NCBI RefSeq assembly: GCF_028745735.1
Contig: NZ_JAQZSM010000023.1
Span: forward strand, 1-62,431
Reading direction: 5' to 3'
Length of the DNA: 62,431 nt
DNA from: Roseinatronobacter alkalisoli
Lineage (GTDB): Bacteria; Pseudomonadota; Alphaproteobacteria; Rhodobacterales; Rhodobacteraceae
This document shows, one piece after another, positions 51,549-60,691 of the stretch; within the stretch, counting starts at the first letter, position 1, and each line of letters begins with the position of its first letter. The position numbers and the translations under genes were made by a program. Under the pieces are notes generated by a model. The model saw nothing but the letters and a program-made list of their open reading frames with translations, did no database searches and was not told where the DNA came from.

Positions 51549-52832
51549 TCATTCCTGTGCTGCACGCGCCAGCTGGCGTACAGTGCGGGTCGCGGCGATC
51601 TTGCCTTGGGTGGCGTAGCTCTCGTGATGGCTTTCGACATTATCGAGGTCATAGAGGTAATTCACCATAGCGCCGCAGGATTGCGCCAGGCCCCGCTCTG
51701 AAATATCGGCTTCGGCGTGTATTTCGTGAATCAACGCCCCATTATGCAGATGAAACCGCGCCACAGGGTCGCGGGGGCGGTCATGTTTGCCCTTCACCTC
51801 CAGCAAGTAGCGCGCGGCAAGGCGGCGCAGGCTGGTCTGCAACGCCTCGCTCATCGGCTGCGGGGCGGCAAGCAAGGCTTTTGCGGCGTCATCGCCCGCA
51901 CGCTCTTGCTCGCGCAGCCACGCCCCAAGGCCCGGAATGGGCGACAGGGTGACGAACTGGCGCAGATGCGGCAGTTCCTGCTGCAAGAGCGCCACCACCT
52001 GTTTGATCAGCGAATTGCCAAAGCTGATGCCCTTCAACCCTGACTGACAATTGGAGATAGAGTAGAAAGTTGCCGTATCCGCCTGTGCCGGGTCCAGCGG
52101 TTTGCGGTCATGCGCAAGCAGATGCTGTACCGAACCGGGCACGCCCTTGACCAGCGCAACCTCGACAAAAATCAGCGGCTCGTCGGGCATGGCGGGGTGA
52201 AAGAAGGCAAAGCAGCGCCGGTCTTTCGGGTCAACACGCGCGCGCAAGGCTTCCCAGTCACCGATGGCATGTACCGCTTCGTATTCGATGATCTTTTCCA
52301 GCAACCGGGCCGGGCTGTCCCATGTCACCTGATGCAGCACCAGAAAGCCACGGTTGAACCATGACTGGAACAGATGCGCAAAATCCAGATCAACGCGGGA
52401 TAACGCGGGTATCTCGGGCAGAAATGTCAGCAGATCGCGACGCATGCGCACCAGTTCTACAGTGGCACCGGGGGCGTGGTTCAGGCGGCGCAACAATTCC
52501 TGCCGCCGGGGTTCGGCCACCCGCAACAGCATCTTCAGATGCTCGGCATCGCGCGCTGTACCGTAGTCATGTGCGGCTCGCGCCACGGCATCAGGGGTGA
52601 TGTCATGTTCATTGGCAAGATAGGTAAAGAACGCGCGCTTGCCCTGATTGTCCATCCGCGCATAGACCGCAAGAATGTCGCGCGCCAGCCGCATGGTCGA
52701 GACTTCGCCTTCCCCCGCGAGAAGGGCTGCGCACATTTCCTCAATCGGTTTGCCGGATGTGACGCGCAGCGGCGCAAAGCGGCGTTCGACAAGTTGGCTT
52801 AGCAGATCGCCCAGATACCCTGTCCGTGTCAT
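51549..52832 (-). CDS. matA: Malonyl-CoA decarboxylase
   Basis: The 427-residue protein converts malonyl-CoA to acetyl-CoA and CO2. It has the all-helical N-terminal domain and a GNAT-fold catalytic domain. The family blocks are FYSISNCQSGLKGISFGNSLIKQV (with the conserved Ser), LSPIPGLGAWL, and HLHNGALIHEIHAEADIS (conserved His). The Met at 52832 has GGGGATAA 8 bp upstream. In-frame Mets at 52850/52847 overlap the DctM stop and are alternatives that would suggest tight coupling. It forms the malonate pathway with matB. Confidence 0.92.
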   Translation of the reverse strand: MTRTGYLGDLLSQLVERRFAPLRVTSGKPIEEMCAALLAGEGEVSTMRLARDILAVYARMDNQGKRAFFTYLANEHDITPDAVARAAHDYGTARDAEHLKMLLRVAEPRRQELLRRLNHAPGATVELVRMRRDLLTFLPEIPALSRVDLDFAHLFQSWFNRGFLVLHQVTWDSPARLLEKIIEYEAVHAIGDWEALRARVDPKDRRCFAFFHPAMPDEPLIFVEVALVKGVPGSVQHLLAHDRKPLDPAQADTATFYSISNCQSGLKGISFGNSLIKQVVALLQQELPHLRQFVTLSPIPGLGAWLREQERAGDDAAKALLAAPQPMSEALQTSLRRLAARYLLEVKGKHDRPRDPVARFHLHNGALIHEIHAEADISERGLAQSCGAMVNYLYDLDNVESHHESYATQGKIAATRTVRQLARAAQE

Positions 52833-52846
52833 GGTGCTTATCCCCA

Positions 52847-54163
52847 TCATCGTACTGGCCCCATAATCATATCTGGCAACCATGTGGCGATCCCCGGAAA
52901 GACGCACAAGATCACGATGGCCAGAACCATGCAGCCGACATATGGCATCGACCCCTTTAGGATAGTCTTCAGCTTGATATCCGGTGCGATGGAACTGATG
53001 ACATACAGGTTCAACCCCACGGGCGGCGAAATCAGACCGATTTCCATATTGATCGTCAGGATCACGGCAAACCAGTATGGGTCGAACTCAGCAGCAAGGA
53101 TGATTGGCAGCAGGATCGGCGCGGCCATCAGGATCACCGCCACCGGCGGCAGGAAGAAGCCTGCGATCAGCAGGAATACGTTGATCGCGCCCATCAGAAC
53201 CCAACGATTCACATCCAGATCAGATATCCACATCGCAATCGACTGGGTGATGAACAGCGCCGATAACATATAGCTGAACACCCCTGCCGCGCCGATGATA
53301 AACAGGATCATCACCGACTCGCGCGTGGAATCGCGCAGCACCACCCAAAGCGATTTCGGCGACCACATGCGATAGATGACAATCGCCATCAACAGGCACA
53401 GAAGTGCGCCCACTGCCGCCGTTTCAGACGGCGTGGCGATGCCGCCATACATGGCATAAAGCACACCGATGATCACCAACAGGAAAGGCACGACACGCGG
53501 CAGGATTTCCAGCTTTTCGCGCAGGCTGTAGCGCCTGTCCGACATGACCGACAGGCCGGTATTGCGCCATGTTGACCAGACCGACCACGCCATGAACAGG
53601 CTGACCAGCATCAGCCCCGGCAACACCCCGGCCAGAAACAGCCGCCCGATAGAGGTTTCGGTAGCGATGCCGTAAACAATCATCGTCACGGATGGCGGGA
53701 TCAGGATGCCCAGCGTACCCCCCGCAGCGATAGACCCTGCGGCAACTTCTTCGGGGTAGCCGCGCTTGCGCATTTCGGGAATGCCCATCTTGCCGATCGC
53801 CGCGCAGGTGGCGGGGCTGGACCCCGACATCGCCGAAAACAACGCGCAGGCCCCAAGGTTGGACATGACCAGCCCCCCCGGAATGCGCGTCAGCCAGCGT
53901 TCCAGCGCTTCATACAAATCCGCGCCCGCGCGGGTGGATGAAATGGCCGACCCCATGATGATGAACATCGGGATCGACAGCAGGGCAAAGGAATTCAGTT
54001 TGCCGAAGAACTTCTCTGGCATCAGCTCCAGCGCCCACATCCCTTCGAACAGCGCAAGGAATATGCCTGAAACAATCAGAAGACCTGTGGCAACTGAAAC
54101 ACCAGAGAACAGCACGGCAATGGTGACAAAGGCAACAAGAGCGCCCAGTACAAGCGGGTCCAT
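52847..54163 (-). CDS. matM: TRAP transporter large permease (DctM), malonate uptake
   Basis: The 438-residue DctM-family protein has about 11-12 membrane segments. Conserved regions are the N-terminal LLIVSGIFLALFEG area, MSGSSPATCAAIGKMGIPEM, GGTLGILIPPSVTMIVYG and MEIGLISPPVGLNLYVIS. It is the ion-coupled membrane subunit. Its ATG shares one base with the DctQ stop and its TGA overlaps a possible matA start. Linkage to matA and matB gives the substrate (the Sinorhizobium matPQMAB cluster is the precedent). Confidence 0.92.
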   Translation of the reverse strand: MDPLVLGALVAFVTIAVLFSGVSVATGLLIVSGIFLALFEGMWALELMPEKFFGKLNSFALLSIPMFIIMGSAISSTRAGADLYEALERWLTRIPGGLVMSNLGACALFSAMSGSSPATCAAIGKMGIPEMRKRGYPEEVAAGSIAAGGTLGILIPPSVTMIVYGIATETSIGRLFLAGVLPGLMLVSLFMAWSVWSTWRNTGLSVMSDRRYSLREKLEILPRVVPFLLVIIGVLYAMYGGIATPSETAAVGALLCLLMAIVIYRMWSPKSLWVVLRDSTRESVMILFIIGAAGVFSYMLSALFITQSIAMWISDLDVNRWVLMGAINVFLLIAGFFLPPVAVILMAAPILLPIILAAEFDPYWFAVILTINMEIGLISPPVGLNLYVISSIAPDIKLKTILKGSMPYVGCMVLAIVILCVFPGIATWLPDMIMGPVR

Positions 54164-54711
54164 CAGTCAGCCTCCAGTCCGAAGGCCGTGTCACGGCCCA
54201 TAAGCAAGGCCAGAAGATCGGCCAGCAATTGCAGAATGAAAAGTGCGAACCCTACCGGCATGGCAAGATAGGGTATCCACAAGGGCGGGCCCCAGACGCT
54301 TGACGACCGCCAGCCGCGCTGAAATGCGATATGCCAATGCTCGAACGCATAGAATGCCATGATCCCCAGCACCGCAATGCCCGAAAACAGCACGAGGATT
54401 GCCAGAAACTTGCGCGGCAGCGGGCGCAGCCACAGCGGCAGCAGATCGACATTCACATGCCCGCGCAGTTTCTGCACATAGGGCAGGCCCAGCATCGTGG
54501 CGGCAACCATCAGGTAAATGACGGTTTCGGTCTGCCAGATTGTGGACTGGCGCAGCACGAAGCGCACAAAGATCATCTGACAGGTGATGAACACCGATGA
54601 AAGGATCATGGACGCAGCGATCCAGCCGCAGAGGGTGGAAAGGCCCCCGATACCGCGGATGAGCACTCCTGCGCCGCGGCGCCACCCGGCGTCAGCGGTC
54701 GTCAAGGCCAT
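54163..54711 (-). CDS. matQ: TRAP transporter small permease (DctQ), malonate uptake
   Basis: The 182-residue DctQ-family protein has four predicted transmembrane helices and the typical QMIFVRFVLRQSTIWQTETVIYLMVAATMLG segment (broken here by function: membrane helix 2 with the polar WQTE). It sits between the binding-protein and DctM genes, overlapping the latter by one base. It forms the small subunit of the uptake complex. Confidence 0.9.
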   Translation of the reverse strand: MALTTADAGWRRGAGVLIRGIGGLSTLCGWIAASMILSSVFITCQMIFVRFVLRQSTIWQTETVIYLMVAATMLGLPYVQKLRGHVNVDLLPLWLRPLPRKFLAILVLFSGIAVLGIMAFYAFEHWHIAFQRGWRSSSVWGPPLWIPYLAMPVGFALFILQLLADLLALLMGRDTAFGLEAD

Positions 54712-54785
54712 TTCAAGCTCCTGATAAACTAAGGGACAGGGCCTGGGGGCGCAGCTTTGGCCGCGCGCCCCGGTTCATGTGCAGG

Positions 54786-55778
54786 TCACTCGACCTCAAA
54801 GGCAAGATCCAGCAATTCCTGACCATTCGGAACCTGCGACAGGAAATCCGCATAGGCCGAATCCATCGCAAGCGCGCGCCACGCCTCGAAATCATCACCT
54901 GTCATCTCGGCAATCTCGACGCCGTTCTCGCGGTAAACCTCGACCGAACGGACGTCATCAAGCTTGGCCTGTTCCAGGTACCACGCTTCTGCTTTTGCCG
55001 CAGCTTCCAGAAGCACCTCCTGCTGTTCGCTGCTCAGCCCGTCAAAAGTGGATTTGTTCATCAGAAGCGGCTGATACATGAACCACAGGGCCACATCGCT
55101 GGCCGGTGTGTAGCAGTCAACCTGTTCATACAGGCGGAACGACACGAAGGACGAAGACGATGTGTTGACCGCATCCAGAACACCGGTCTGCATGCCGTTA
55201 TAGATTTCCGACGATGCCATGGACGAGATCGACGCGCCAGCTGCTGCCAGCATCTGCTCGAACGCCCGTCCTGCCGCGCGCACATTGCGGCCCGGCATAT
55301 GCTCGGGGCGTGTAATGCATCCGCCCTTGGCCGCAAAACCGCCAGCAAGATAGCCATGGACAAGCACCATGATGTCGTCTTCGGCCATCAGTTCTTCCAG
55401 CCGCTCCATGAAGGGAGAATCGTTCAGCCGCGCGCCATGGTCATGATTGCGCACCAGACCGGGCATCAGCGTCAGGTTGAATTCCGGGCGCTGACCCCCG
55501 GCATAGGACAGCGGATAAACCGTCATGTCCAGCTGACCACGGCTAACCGGTGTGTATTGTTCGGTCGCAGAGAAAAGAGAGGCCGAAGGGAAAATCCGTA
55601 TGGACAGCCCGACATCGGCAGCTTCCAGATCATCAGCGATCATTTGCGCCACCTGATGTCGCAGATCCGCTGTTGACCATTGATGTGACAGGCGCAGTTG
55701 TTGGGCATCAGCGCTGCTGGCCCCGAGAATCGCCGTTACTGCAAATGCAGACGCAGCGGCCATTGCAAAAAGTCTCAT
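54786..55778 (-). CDS. matP: TRAP transporter solute-binding protein (DctP), malonate
   Basis: The 330-residue periplasmic receptor has a signal peptide (residues 1-25, ending SADAQ). The DctP fold blocks are present: RLSHQWSTADLRHQVAQMIADDLE, FPSASLFSATEQYTPVSRGQLDM, and the conserved binding-site Arg region PGRNVRAAGRAFEQML. The Met at 55778 has GGGAGGAA directly upstream; the longer frame lacks a signal. It heads the malonate operon, divergent from the GntR regulator, with a palindromic operator candidate in between. Confidence 0.9.
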   Translation of the reverse strand: MRLFAMAAASAFAVTAILGASSADAQQLRLSHQWSTADLRHQVAQMIADDLEAADVGLSIRIFPSASLFSATEQYTPVSRGQLDMTVYPLSYAGGQRPEFNLTLMPGLVRNHDHGARLNDSPFMERLEELMAEDDIMVLVHGYLAGGFAAKGGCITRPEHMPGRNVRAAGRAFEQMLAAAGASISSMASSEIYNGMQTGVLDAVNTSSSSFVSFRLYEQVDCYTPASDVALWFMYQPLLMNKSTFDGLSSEQQEVLLEAAAKAEAWYLEQAKLDDVRSVEVYRENGVEIAEMTGDDFEAWRALAMDSAYADFLSQVPNGQELLDLAFEVE

Positions 55779-55886
55779 ATCTTCCTCCCAGAAAATGCGC
55801 GCATTCCAGAAACATGCACGTCTTGCATTGCTCCTCAACAATGATGAACACAAGAAATGCAATTTTGCATGCGGTGTCAACTAGTT

Positions 55887-55896
55887 TTGTATACAA
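55887..55896. promoter_or_regulatory. Candidate MatR operator (TTGTATACAA palindrome)
   Basis: TTGTATACAA is a perfect 10-bp palindrome in the matP-matR divergent region. Just beside it ATTGTGAAATACAAAAT (55904-55920) carries the same TTGT...ACAA half-sites at wider spacing. Palindromes of this kind are typical for FadR-subfamily GntR repressors. The position between both divergent genes suits joint control. Confidence 0.7.
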
Positions 55897-55964
55897 TATT
55901 TGGATTGTGAAATACAAAATGGTCACGTAAACTAGGACAGATCGCGTTAAAGGGGCGAATATGC

Positions 55965-56633
55965 ATGTCGTTGCGCAGAGCAGACAAGATACGTGAAACG
56001 CTTGAGCAAATGATCGTCACGGGCGAATTGACCAATGGCGAACGGCTTGATGAAATGGCTTTGTCGGAACGGTTCGGCTGTTCCAGAACACCCCTGAGAG
56101 AGGCGTTTCATAACCTTGCCGCATCAGGATTACTGGAACTGGTGCCCCATCGCGGCGCCTTTGTCCGCCACCCCGGCCTGACCGAAATGGTAGAGATGTT
56201 CGAAGTCATGGCCGAACTGGAGGCGTTTTGCGGCAGACTGGCCGCGCGGCGTATCTCTCCCCAGGATCTGGCCGCGCTTCATGAGACGGTCATTGCGTGC
56301 GAATCCGCTGTAGCAGCAAATGACCATGACCAGTATTACATAGAGAATGAGCGCTTTCATCATCTTCTCTACAGCGCATCCGGCAATGGTTTCCTGAGCG
56401 AACAGGCGCGGCACCTTCATCGCAGACTCAAACCTTTTCGCCGGTTGCAACTGCGCGTGCGGGGGCGGCTGGGGCAATCTCTTGCTGAGCATCGCGTTAT
56501 TCTTGCAGCCCTGGAAAATGGCCGACCGGACGAAGCCGCGCGCGCCTTGCGCAGCCACGTGGCGGTGCAGGGGGGCAAGTTCAACGACCTTATGGCCAGC
56601 TACAAGATATCTCATCTGAACGCAGGCGCATAG
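55965..56633 (+). CDS. matR: GntR-family (FadR/FCD) regulator of malonate genes
   Basis: The 222-residue protein has the GntR winged helix (residues 8-70; GERLDEMALSERFGCSRTPLREAFHNLAASGLLELVPHRGAFV) and an FCD ligand domain behind it (metal-site pattern with ENERFHHLLYSASGN and AEHRVILAAL). AAAGGGGCG precedes the ATG. Divergent from the TRAP-matA-matB operon, it is the likely malonate-responsive repressor. Confidence 0.88.
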   Translation: MSLRRADKIRETLEQMIVTGELTNGERLDEMALSERFGCSRTPLREAFHNLAASGLLELVPHRGAFVRHPGLTEMVEMFEVMAELEAFCGRLAARRISPQDLAALHETVIACESAVAANDHDQYYIENERFHHLLYSASGNGFLSEQARHLHRRLKPFRRLQLRVRGRLGQSLAEHRVILAALENGRPDEAARALRSHVAVQGGKFNDLMASYKISHLNAGA

Positions 56634-56767
56634 CTCAGGACGAACCGGATGGGGCTTCCGGCAGTCCGGCGGTCCAGTTTCTGCAAAACGCGGAACTTAT
56701 GGTTCTGACCACAAGGATTCCGGCGGCATCGCGGGGTAAAACCAGCTTCGCCTGATGCGATTTTCTG

Positions 56768-57151
56768 TCAGGGTACCCTGCGGTCAAACCGGTCCTGTGC
56801 CTGTTCTATGTGAGTCACATGATCGCCAATCCACTTTGAAACACAATCGAGCCTGCCTGCAATCTCGTGACCCATATCTGTCAGCGCGTAGGAAACCTGC
56901 GGCGGAATGGTTTCCTCGACATGTCGGCTCACCAGACCATCGCGCATGAGCAGCTTGACGGTCTGCGACAGCATCTTCTCGCTGATCCCTTCGACGCTGT
57001 TGCGCAGAACGTAAAACCGCAAGGGTTTGTCAACCAAGGCAATCAGGATCAGAAACCCCCATCGACTTGTTACGTGATTGAAGACTTCGCGCCAGAGGCA
57101 ACCCGCCTTGAGTGGGCCCTGCGCGCTGCCAGCATTTTTCACATCCACCAT
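56768..57151 (-). CDS. HxlR-family transcriptional regulator
   Basis: The 127-residue winged-helix protein shows the HxlR pattern: GCLWREVFNHVTSRWGFLILIAL at the N-terminus, RFYVLRNSVEGISEKMLSQTVKLLMRDGLVSR in the recognition region, PPQVSYALTDMG in the wing. The single Cys before the helix-turn-helix (KAGC) is the position used for redox or electrophile sensing in relatives such as YodB. It is divergent from the monooxygenase-fold and DsbA-like genes, which it probably represses. Confidence 0.9.
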   Translation of the reverse strand: MVDVKNAGSAQGPLKAGCLWREVFNHVTSRWGFLILIALVDKPLRFYVLRNSVEGISEKMLSQTVKLLMRDGLVSRHVEETIPPQVSYALTDMGHEIAGRLDCVSKWIGDHVTHIEQAQDRFDRRVP

Positions 57152-57261
57152 GTCAGTCCCTTACCAAAAAGTGCGTTCTTGTCGGAATGTCGGGCTTACC
57201 TATAGTTAGCTTATAACCGAAATACACGTGCAAGTCAGCATGCTGCCCGAAAGGATCTGAA

Positions 57262-57588
57262 ATGACCGCGCCCAAAGAATTCTATTCCATCATCGACTAC
57301 ACAGCGCCCGAAATCGAAGATCAGGCAAAAATCGCAGCCACCTTCGCCCAAATCCAGAAAGAATGGGTTGCATCTTATCCCGGATATGTTTCCGCGCGTT
57401 TTCTTGCCAGCACAGATGGCGCAATCGTGCGGGCAATTGTTGAGTGGGAATCCGAAGACGCCTTCAATTCCTTCGAGAAAGAGTCCGACTCAAAAGGCAG
57501 AATAGCCGCGCTGGAGGCCGCATTCCGGGAACTTTCCACACAAGGTTCACGCCAGACGTTCACCTCAATCTGCGAGGTATTGCCATGA
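57262..57588 (+). CDS. Antibiotic-biosynthesis-monooxygenase (ABM) domain protein
   Basis: The 108-residue single-domain protein has the dimeric ferredoxin-like ABM fold (QIQKEWVASYPGYVSARFLASTDGAIVRAIVEWESEDAFNSF). Such small proteins are cofactor-free monooxygenases, heme or quinone handlers, or of unknown role. Its stop overlaps the ATG of the FrnE-like gene (ATGA), so the two are co-translated and probably act together in an HxlR-controlled stress response. Confidence 0.85.
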   Translation: MTAPKEFYSIIDYTAPEIEDQAKIAATFAQIQKEWVASYPGYVSARFLASTDGAIVRAIVEWESEDAFNSFEKESDSKGRIAALEAAFRELSTQGSRQTFTSICEVLP

Positions 57589-58211
57589 GTATTGAAGTCT
57601 ATTCCGATTTTGTCTGCCCCTGGTGCTATATCGGACACCGGCGGTTGCAAAACGCGCTTGCGGCGCTTCCGCGCGGGGCGGGCAAGGCAATCATCTGGCG
57701 CAGCTACCAGCTTGATCGCGATGCAAGCAAGGTTCCCGGTCCAACCGCTGCCCAGGCCATGCGCGGGTGGTATCCGGACACGGACGAAGCAGAAGCCCGA
57801 ATTGCGCGGATCATTGCAACGGGCCGGGATGAAGGGCTTGATCTCCACCTGCACCGCGCACTTCCCGTCAACACGTATGACGCGCACCGCCTCTCTCACT
57901 TCGCGAACAATGCCGGGCTGGCGGATGCCATGCGCGAGCGTCTGTTTCGTGCGTACCATACCGAAGGGCTCAACATTGCCGACGCGGATGTTCTTTTGCA
58001 ACTCGCCGTGGAGGTGGGGTTCGACCGGATCGACATACGCCGCGTTCTGGAAACCGATGGGTTCGGGGGCACTGTCCGGACCGACATTGACCGGGGTTCC
58101 CGACAGGGCGTCAGCGGTGTTCCCTATATTGTGGTTGATGATGGCCAACCCGTTTCAGTTCTTCAACAGGGGTTGCCGCTGGCAAGCATACTTGAACGCG
58201 CAGTGCAGTAA
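57585..58211 (+). CDS. DsbA-family oxidoreductase, FrnE-like
   Basis: The 208-residue cytoplasmic protein has a thioredoxin fold with an active site CPWC in EVYSDFVCPWCYIGHRRL, a large helical insert, and the cis-Pro loop GVSGVPYIVVDD. No signal peptide is seen. FrnE-like proteins act in disulfide handling under oxidative stress or as isomerases. The ATG overlaps the preceding TGA; sequence further upstream in this frame belongs to the ABM gene. One operon with that gene, opposite HxlR. Confidence 0.9.
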   Translation: MSIEVYSDFVCPWCYIGHRRLQNALAALPRGAGKAIIWRSYQLDRDASKVPGPTAAQAMRGWYPDTDEAEARIARIIATGRDEGLDLHLHRALPVNTYDAHRLSHFANNAGLADAMRERLFRAYHTEGLNIADADVLLQLAVEVGFDRIDIRRVLETDGFGGTVRTDIDRGSRQGVSGVPYIVVDDGQPVSVLQQGLPLASILERAVQ

Positions 58212-58317
58212 CGTTCTGTCGGGGTTCTTGTACTGACAAACAGACGCACGGCACTGGCGCAATCCGTCACAACTGCACCCGCCCCCCGTATTGCACTGGC
58301 TTCTGGTTACACCCGGT

Positions 58318-58770
58318 TCACAATGGAATGGCCGTTTCATCTTTTGCAGTGCGAATCACCATCATGGTGAAGAAGCGGGCGACATTGGTGCGGTCACGGA
58401 ACAGCCGGTCGCACAGGGCGTCGAATTCTTCCATGTCCCGCAGATGCAGGATCAGAACGACATCGGTTTCCCCCGTCACGGCATAGGCTTGAGAAACCGC
58501 CTCTTCACCAGTTACCAGATCCAGAAATCGGCGCATGTGCTGCTCGCCGTGAAGCTTCAGTTCAACCGTGACGATCGCCTTCAGCACACGCCCGGTTCTG
58601 GCCGGGTTCAGGATCGCAACAATACGGTCGATGATACCCGTCTTGCGCAGCCGCCGGACCCGGCGCAGGCAACTGGAGGGCGACAGGCCGACCGCCTCGG
58701 CCATATCCAGATTCGTGCCCGATGCATCGCGCTGCAGCAGGTTCAGAAGCTTCCTGTCGATCCGGTCCAT
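58318..58770 (-). CDS. Lrp/AsnC-family transcriptional regulator
   Basis: The 150-residue protein starts MDRIDRKLLNLLQRDASGTN. It has the AsnC helix-turn-helix (LSPSSCLRRVRRLRKTGII) and an AsnC ligand-binding domain (SQAYAVTGETDVVLILHLRDMEEF). AAAGGAACT precedes the ATG at 58770. It is divergent from the nucleoside-recognition membrane protein, its likely target. Confidence 0.92.
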   Translation of the reverse strand: MDRIDRKLLNLLQRDASGTNLDMAEAVGLSPSSCLRRVRRLRKTGIIDRIVAILNPARTGRVLKAIVTVELKLHGEQHMRRFLDLVTGEEAVSQAYAVTGETDVVLILHLRDMEEFDALCDRLFRDRTNVARFFTMMVIRTAKDETAIPL

Positions 58771-58887
58771 TTGCGCAGTTCCTTTCCGGGTGCAGTATGC
58801 AATAAAATTGCATGGAGATGCAATCTTTGACCACAAATGCCAAGCGGACCGGGTTAGCAGATCAGGGCAGAGTTACAGGAGCCCTTG

Positions 58888-59892
58888 ATGCCTATCCCCC
58901 CATCCACCCTGCAGAAAATGCGGGACACACTTGAAATCTACTGGCTGCTCGCCCGGATCATCGTGCCGATCACCATTGCCACGGAACTCCTGTCACGAAT
59001 GGGGGTGATCGACGCACTCGCCCCGGCATTCGCACCCGTGATGCGCCTTGTCGGCCTGCCGCCGGAACTGGGGTTGGCCTGGCTCAGCGGCATGCTGGTC
59101 GGCATCTGGGGCGCCGTGCCGCTGGTTTTCGTGCTGGTACCTGTATCATCGCTCAGCGTGGCTGAAGTTACGGTTTTTTCGGCACTGCTGCTCTTTGCAC
59201 ATGGCCTGCCGGTTGAGCAGAAGATCATCCAGAAAGCAGGGCCACGGATGATCGCCACCACACTGCTGCGCATCGTGGGCGGCGTGCTCTATGCCTTCCT
59301 GCTGCACCAACTGCTTGCGGCTACGGGCTGGCTGTCGGCACCAGTAAACCCGGCATGGCGCCCGACAGGCGAAACACTGGCATGGTCAGGGTTTTTCCTG
59401 CAGCTGCTGGAAATGATGGTCTGGATGCTTGTCATCCTGCTGGCCTTGTCCTTCGGGCTTGATCTGCTGAAGGTGACCGGCATTCTGGCCCTGATGATGA
59501 AAACTCTCTCGCCCCTGCTCCGCCTTGCCGGTATACGCGGAGAGGCCGGGCACCTGACCGCCGTGGGCCTGTTTCTCGGCATCTCCTATGGCGGCGGGTT
59601 GCTGATCCGTGAAGCGCGGTCAGGCACGGTATCGGCGCGTCAGGTGTTTTTGTCCTGCGTTTTCATGGGGTTCGCACATAGTATCATCGAAGACACGCTG
59701 ATCGTCATGGCGCTTGGTGCCGATGTCAGTGGTGTTCTGCTGGGGCGGCTGGTTTTCGCGGTGATCGCAACGGCGGCGATTGGCGCTGTCATCCGGTCCA
59801 TGTCCGATGAAACCTTCGCCAGATGGGTGTTCATGGCGCCAGACGCAGCGGCGGATCCTTCCAGTCCAGGGGCAGCCGGAAGGTGGCCGTGA
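58888..59892 (+). CDS. Nucleoside-recognition (gate) domain membrane protein
   Basis: The 334-residue integral membrane protein has about eight helices and the duplicated Nucleos_tra2/gate-type fold found in SpmA/SpmB and YjiG/YjiH proteins (LARIIVPITIATELLSRMGVIDALAPAFAPVMRLVGLPPELGLAWLSGMLVG broken across helices; later AVGLFLGISYGGGLLIREA and MGFAHSIIEDTLIVMALG). It is probably a transporter; the ligand is unknown. AGGAGCC precedes the ATG at 58888. Its last 62 bp overlap the convergent ArsR gene. The divergent Lrp regulator hints at an amino-acid-related substrate. Confidence 0.82.
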   Translation: MPIPPSTLQKMRDTLEIYWLLARIIVPITIATELLSRMGVIDALAPAFAPVMRLVGLPPELGLAWLSGMLVGIWGAVPLVFVLVPVSSLSVAEVTVFSALLLFAHGLPVEQKIIQKAGPRMIATTLLRIVGGVLYAFLLHQLLAATGWLSAPVNPAWRPTGETLAWSGFFLQLLEMMVWMLVILLALSFGLDLLKVTGILALMMKTLSPLLRLAGIRGEAGHLTAVGLFLGISYGGGLLIREARSGTVSARQVFLSCVFMGFAHSIIEDTLIVMALGADVSGVLLGRLVFAVIATAAIGAVIRSMSDETFARWVFMAPDAAADPSSPGAAGRWP

Positions 59893-60556
59893 ACCCGCTT
59901 TCTCCGGCGCGGGTCAGGCGCAGGGCGCGGCTTTCTGGTACCCGTGCAACCCAGCCCCGGTCCAGCACCTTGTCCAGCAGCGCCGCGCCAAGCTGGCCCG
60001 CGATATGCGGGCGGCGTTCGCTCCAGTCCAGACAGGTCCGGCACAGCGGGCGACGGGTGCGCAGCCCCTCCACCTCGATCCCGAAATCCCGGAAGAATAA
60101 CCGCCCCGCGTCGGTCACAATCCCGGCCCCGTCGGCCAGAATGACATGACCCTCGCGCACCAGACTGTCGGCCAGCGCCAGCGCCAGCCGCCCGGCCATA
60201 TGGTCGTAGCAGGTCCGCGCAAGGCGCAGGGCCGCATCCCGCGGGCCGATCGGGTGGTGACGCTTCGGGCCGCTTGCCGCCACACTCATCAGCGCATGAA
60301 TAGCCTGCGCCACCTCGGACGAGGCGAGGCGGAAATACCGGTGCCGCCCCTGCTTTTCCACCGCCAGAAGCTGCGCCGCTGTCAGTTTCGCCAGATGCCC
60401 GCTGGTTGTCTGCGCGCTTACCCCGGCATGGCGCGCCAGCTCGCCCGCCGTCAGCGCCTGACCGCCCATCAGCGCGGCCAGCATATTGGCGCGCGCCGCA
60501 TCGCCGATCAGGCGCGCCACCTCTGCTATCGTGTTGCCGGATACCATGTTTGCCAT
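59831..60556 (-). CDS. ArsR-family winged-helix regulator with C-terminal extension
   Basis: The 241-residue protein has an ArsR HTH (residues 10-95; IGDAARANMLAALMGGQALTAGELARHAGVSAQTTSGHLAKL) and a ~140-residue C-terminal region with CYDHMAGRLALALADSL and PLCRTCLDWSERRPHIAGQLG. The Cys-x-x-Cys and nearby His could hold a metal or be redox-active. It is divergent from the two small barrel proteins at 60692-61365, its probable targets. An upstream Met at 60571 is an alternative. Its 3' end overlaps the convergent membrane-protein gene by 62 bp. Confidence 0.85.
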   Translation of the reverse strand: MANMVSGNTIAEVARLIGDAARANMLAALMGGQALTAGELARHAGVSAQTTSGHLAKLTAAQLLAVEKQGRHRYFRLASSEVAQAIHALMSVAASGPKRHHPIGPRDAALRLARTCYDHMAGRLALALADSLVREGHVILADGAGIVTDAGRLFFRDFGIEVEGLRTRRPLCRTCLDWSERRPHIAGQLGAALLDKVLDRGWVARVPESRALRLTRAGESGFTATFRLPLDWKDPPLRLAP

Positions 60557-60691
60557 GGCGCAGTTTAACAACCCGTCGGGCGTTCGTCATCCGCGAACAG
60601 TTCGGCCCCGGCCGAAACATCTGCGCGCCCAATGGTTGTAGAGAGTTGGAAGTGGCCCGCATCCGGGCCGCGCTTTGGAAAGGACAAAACC

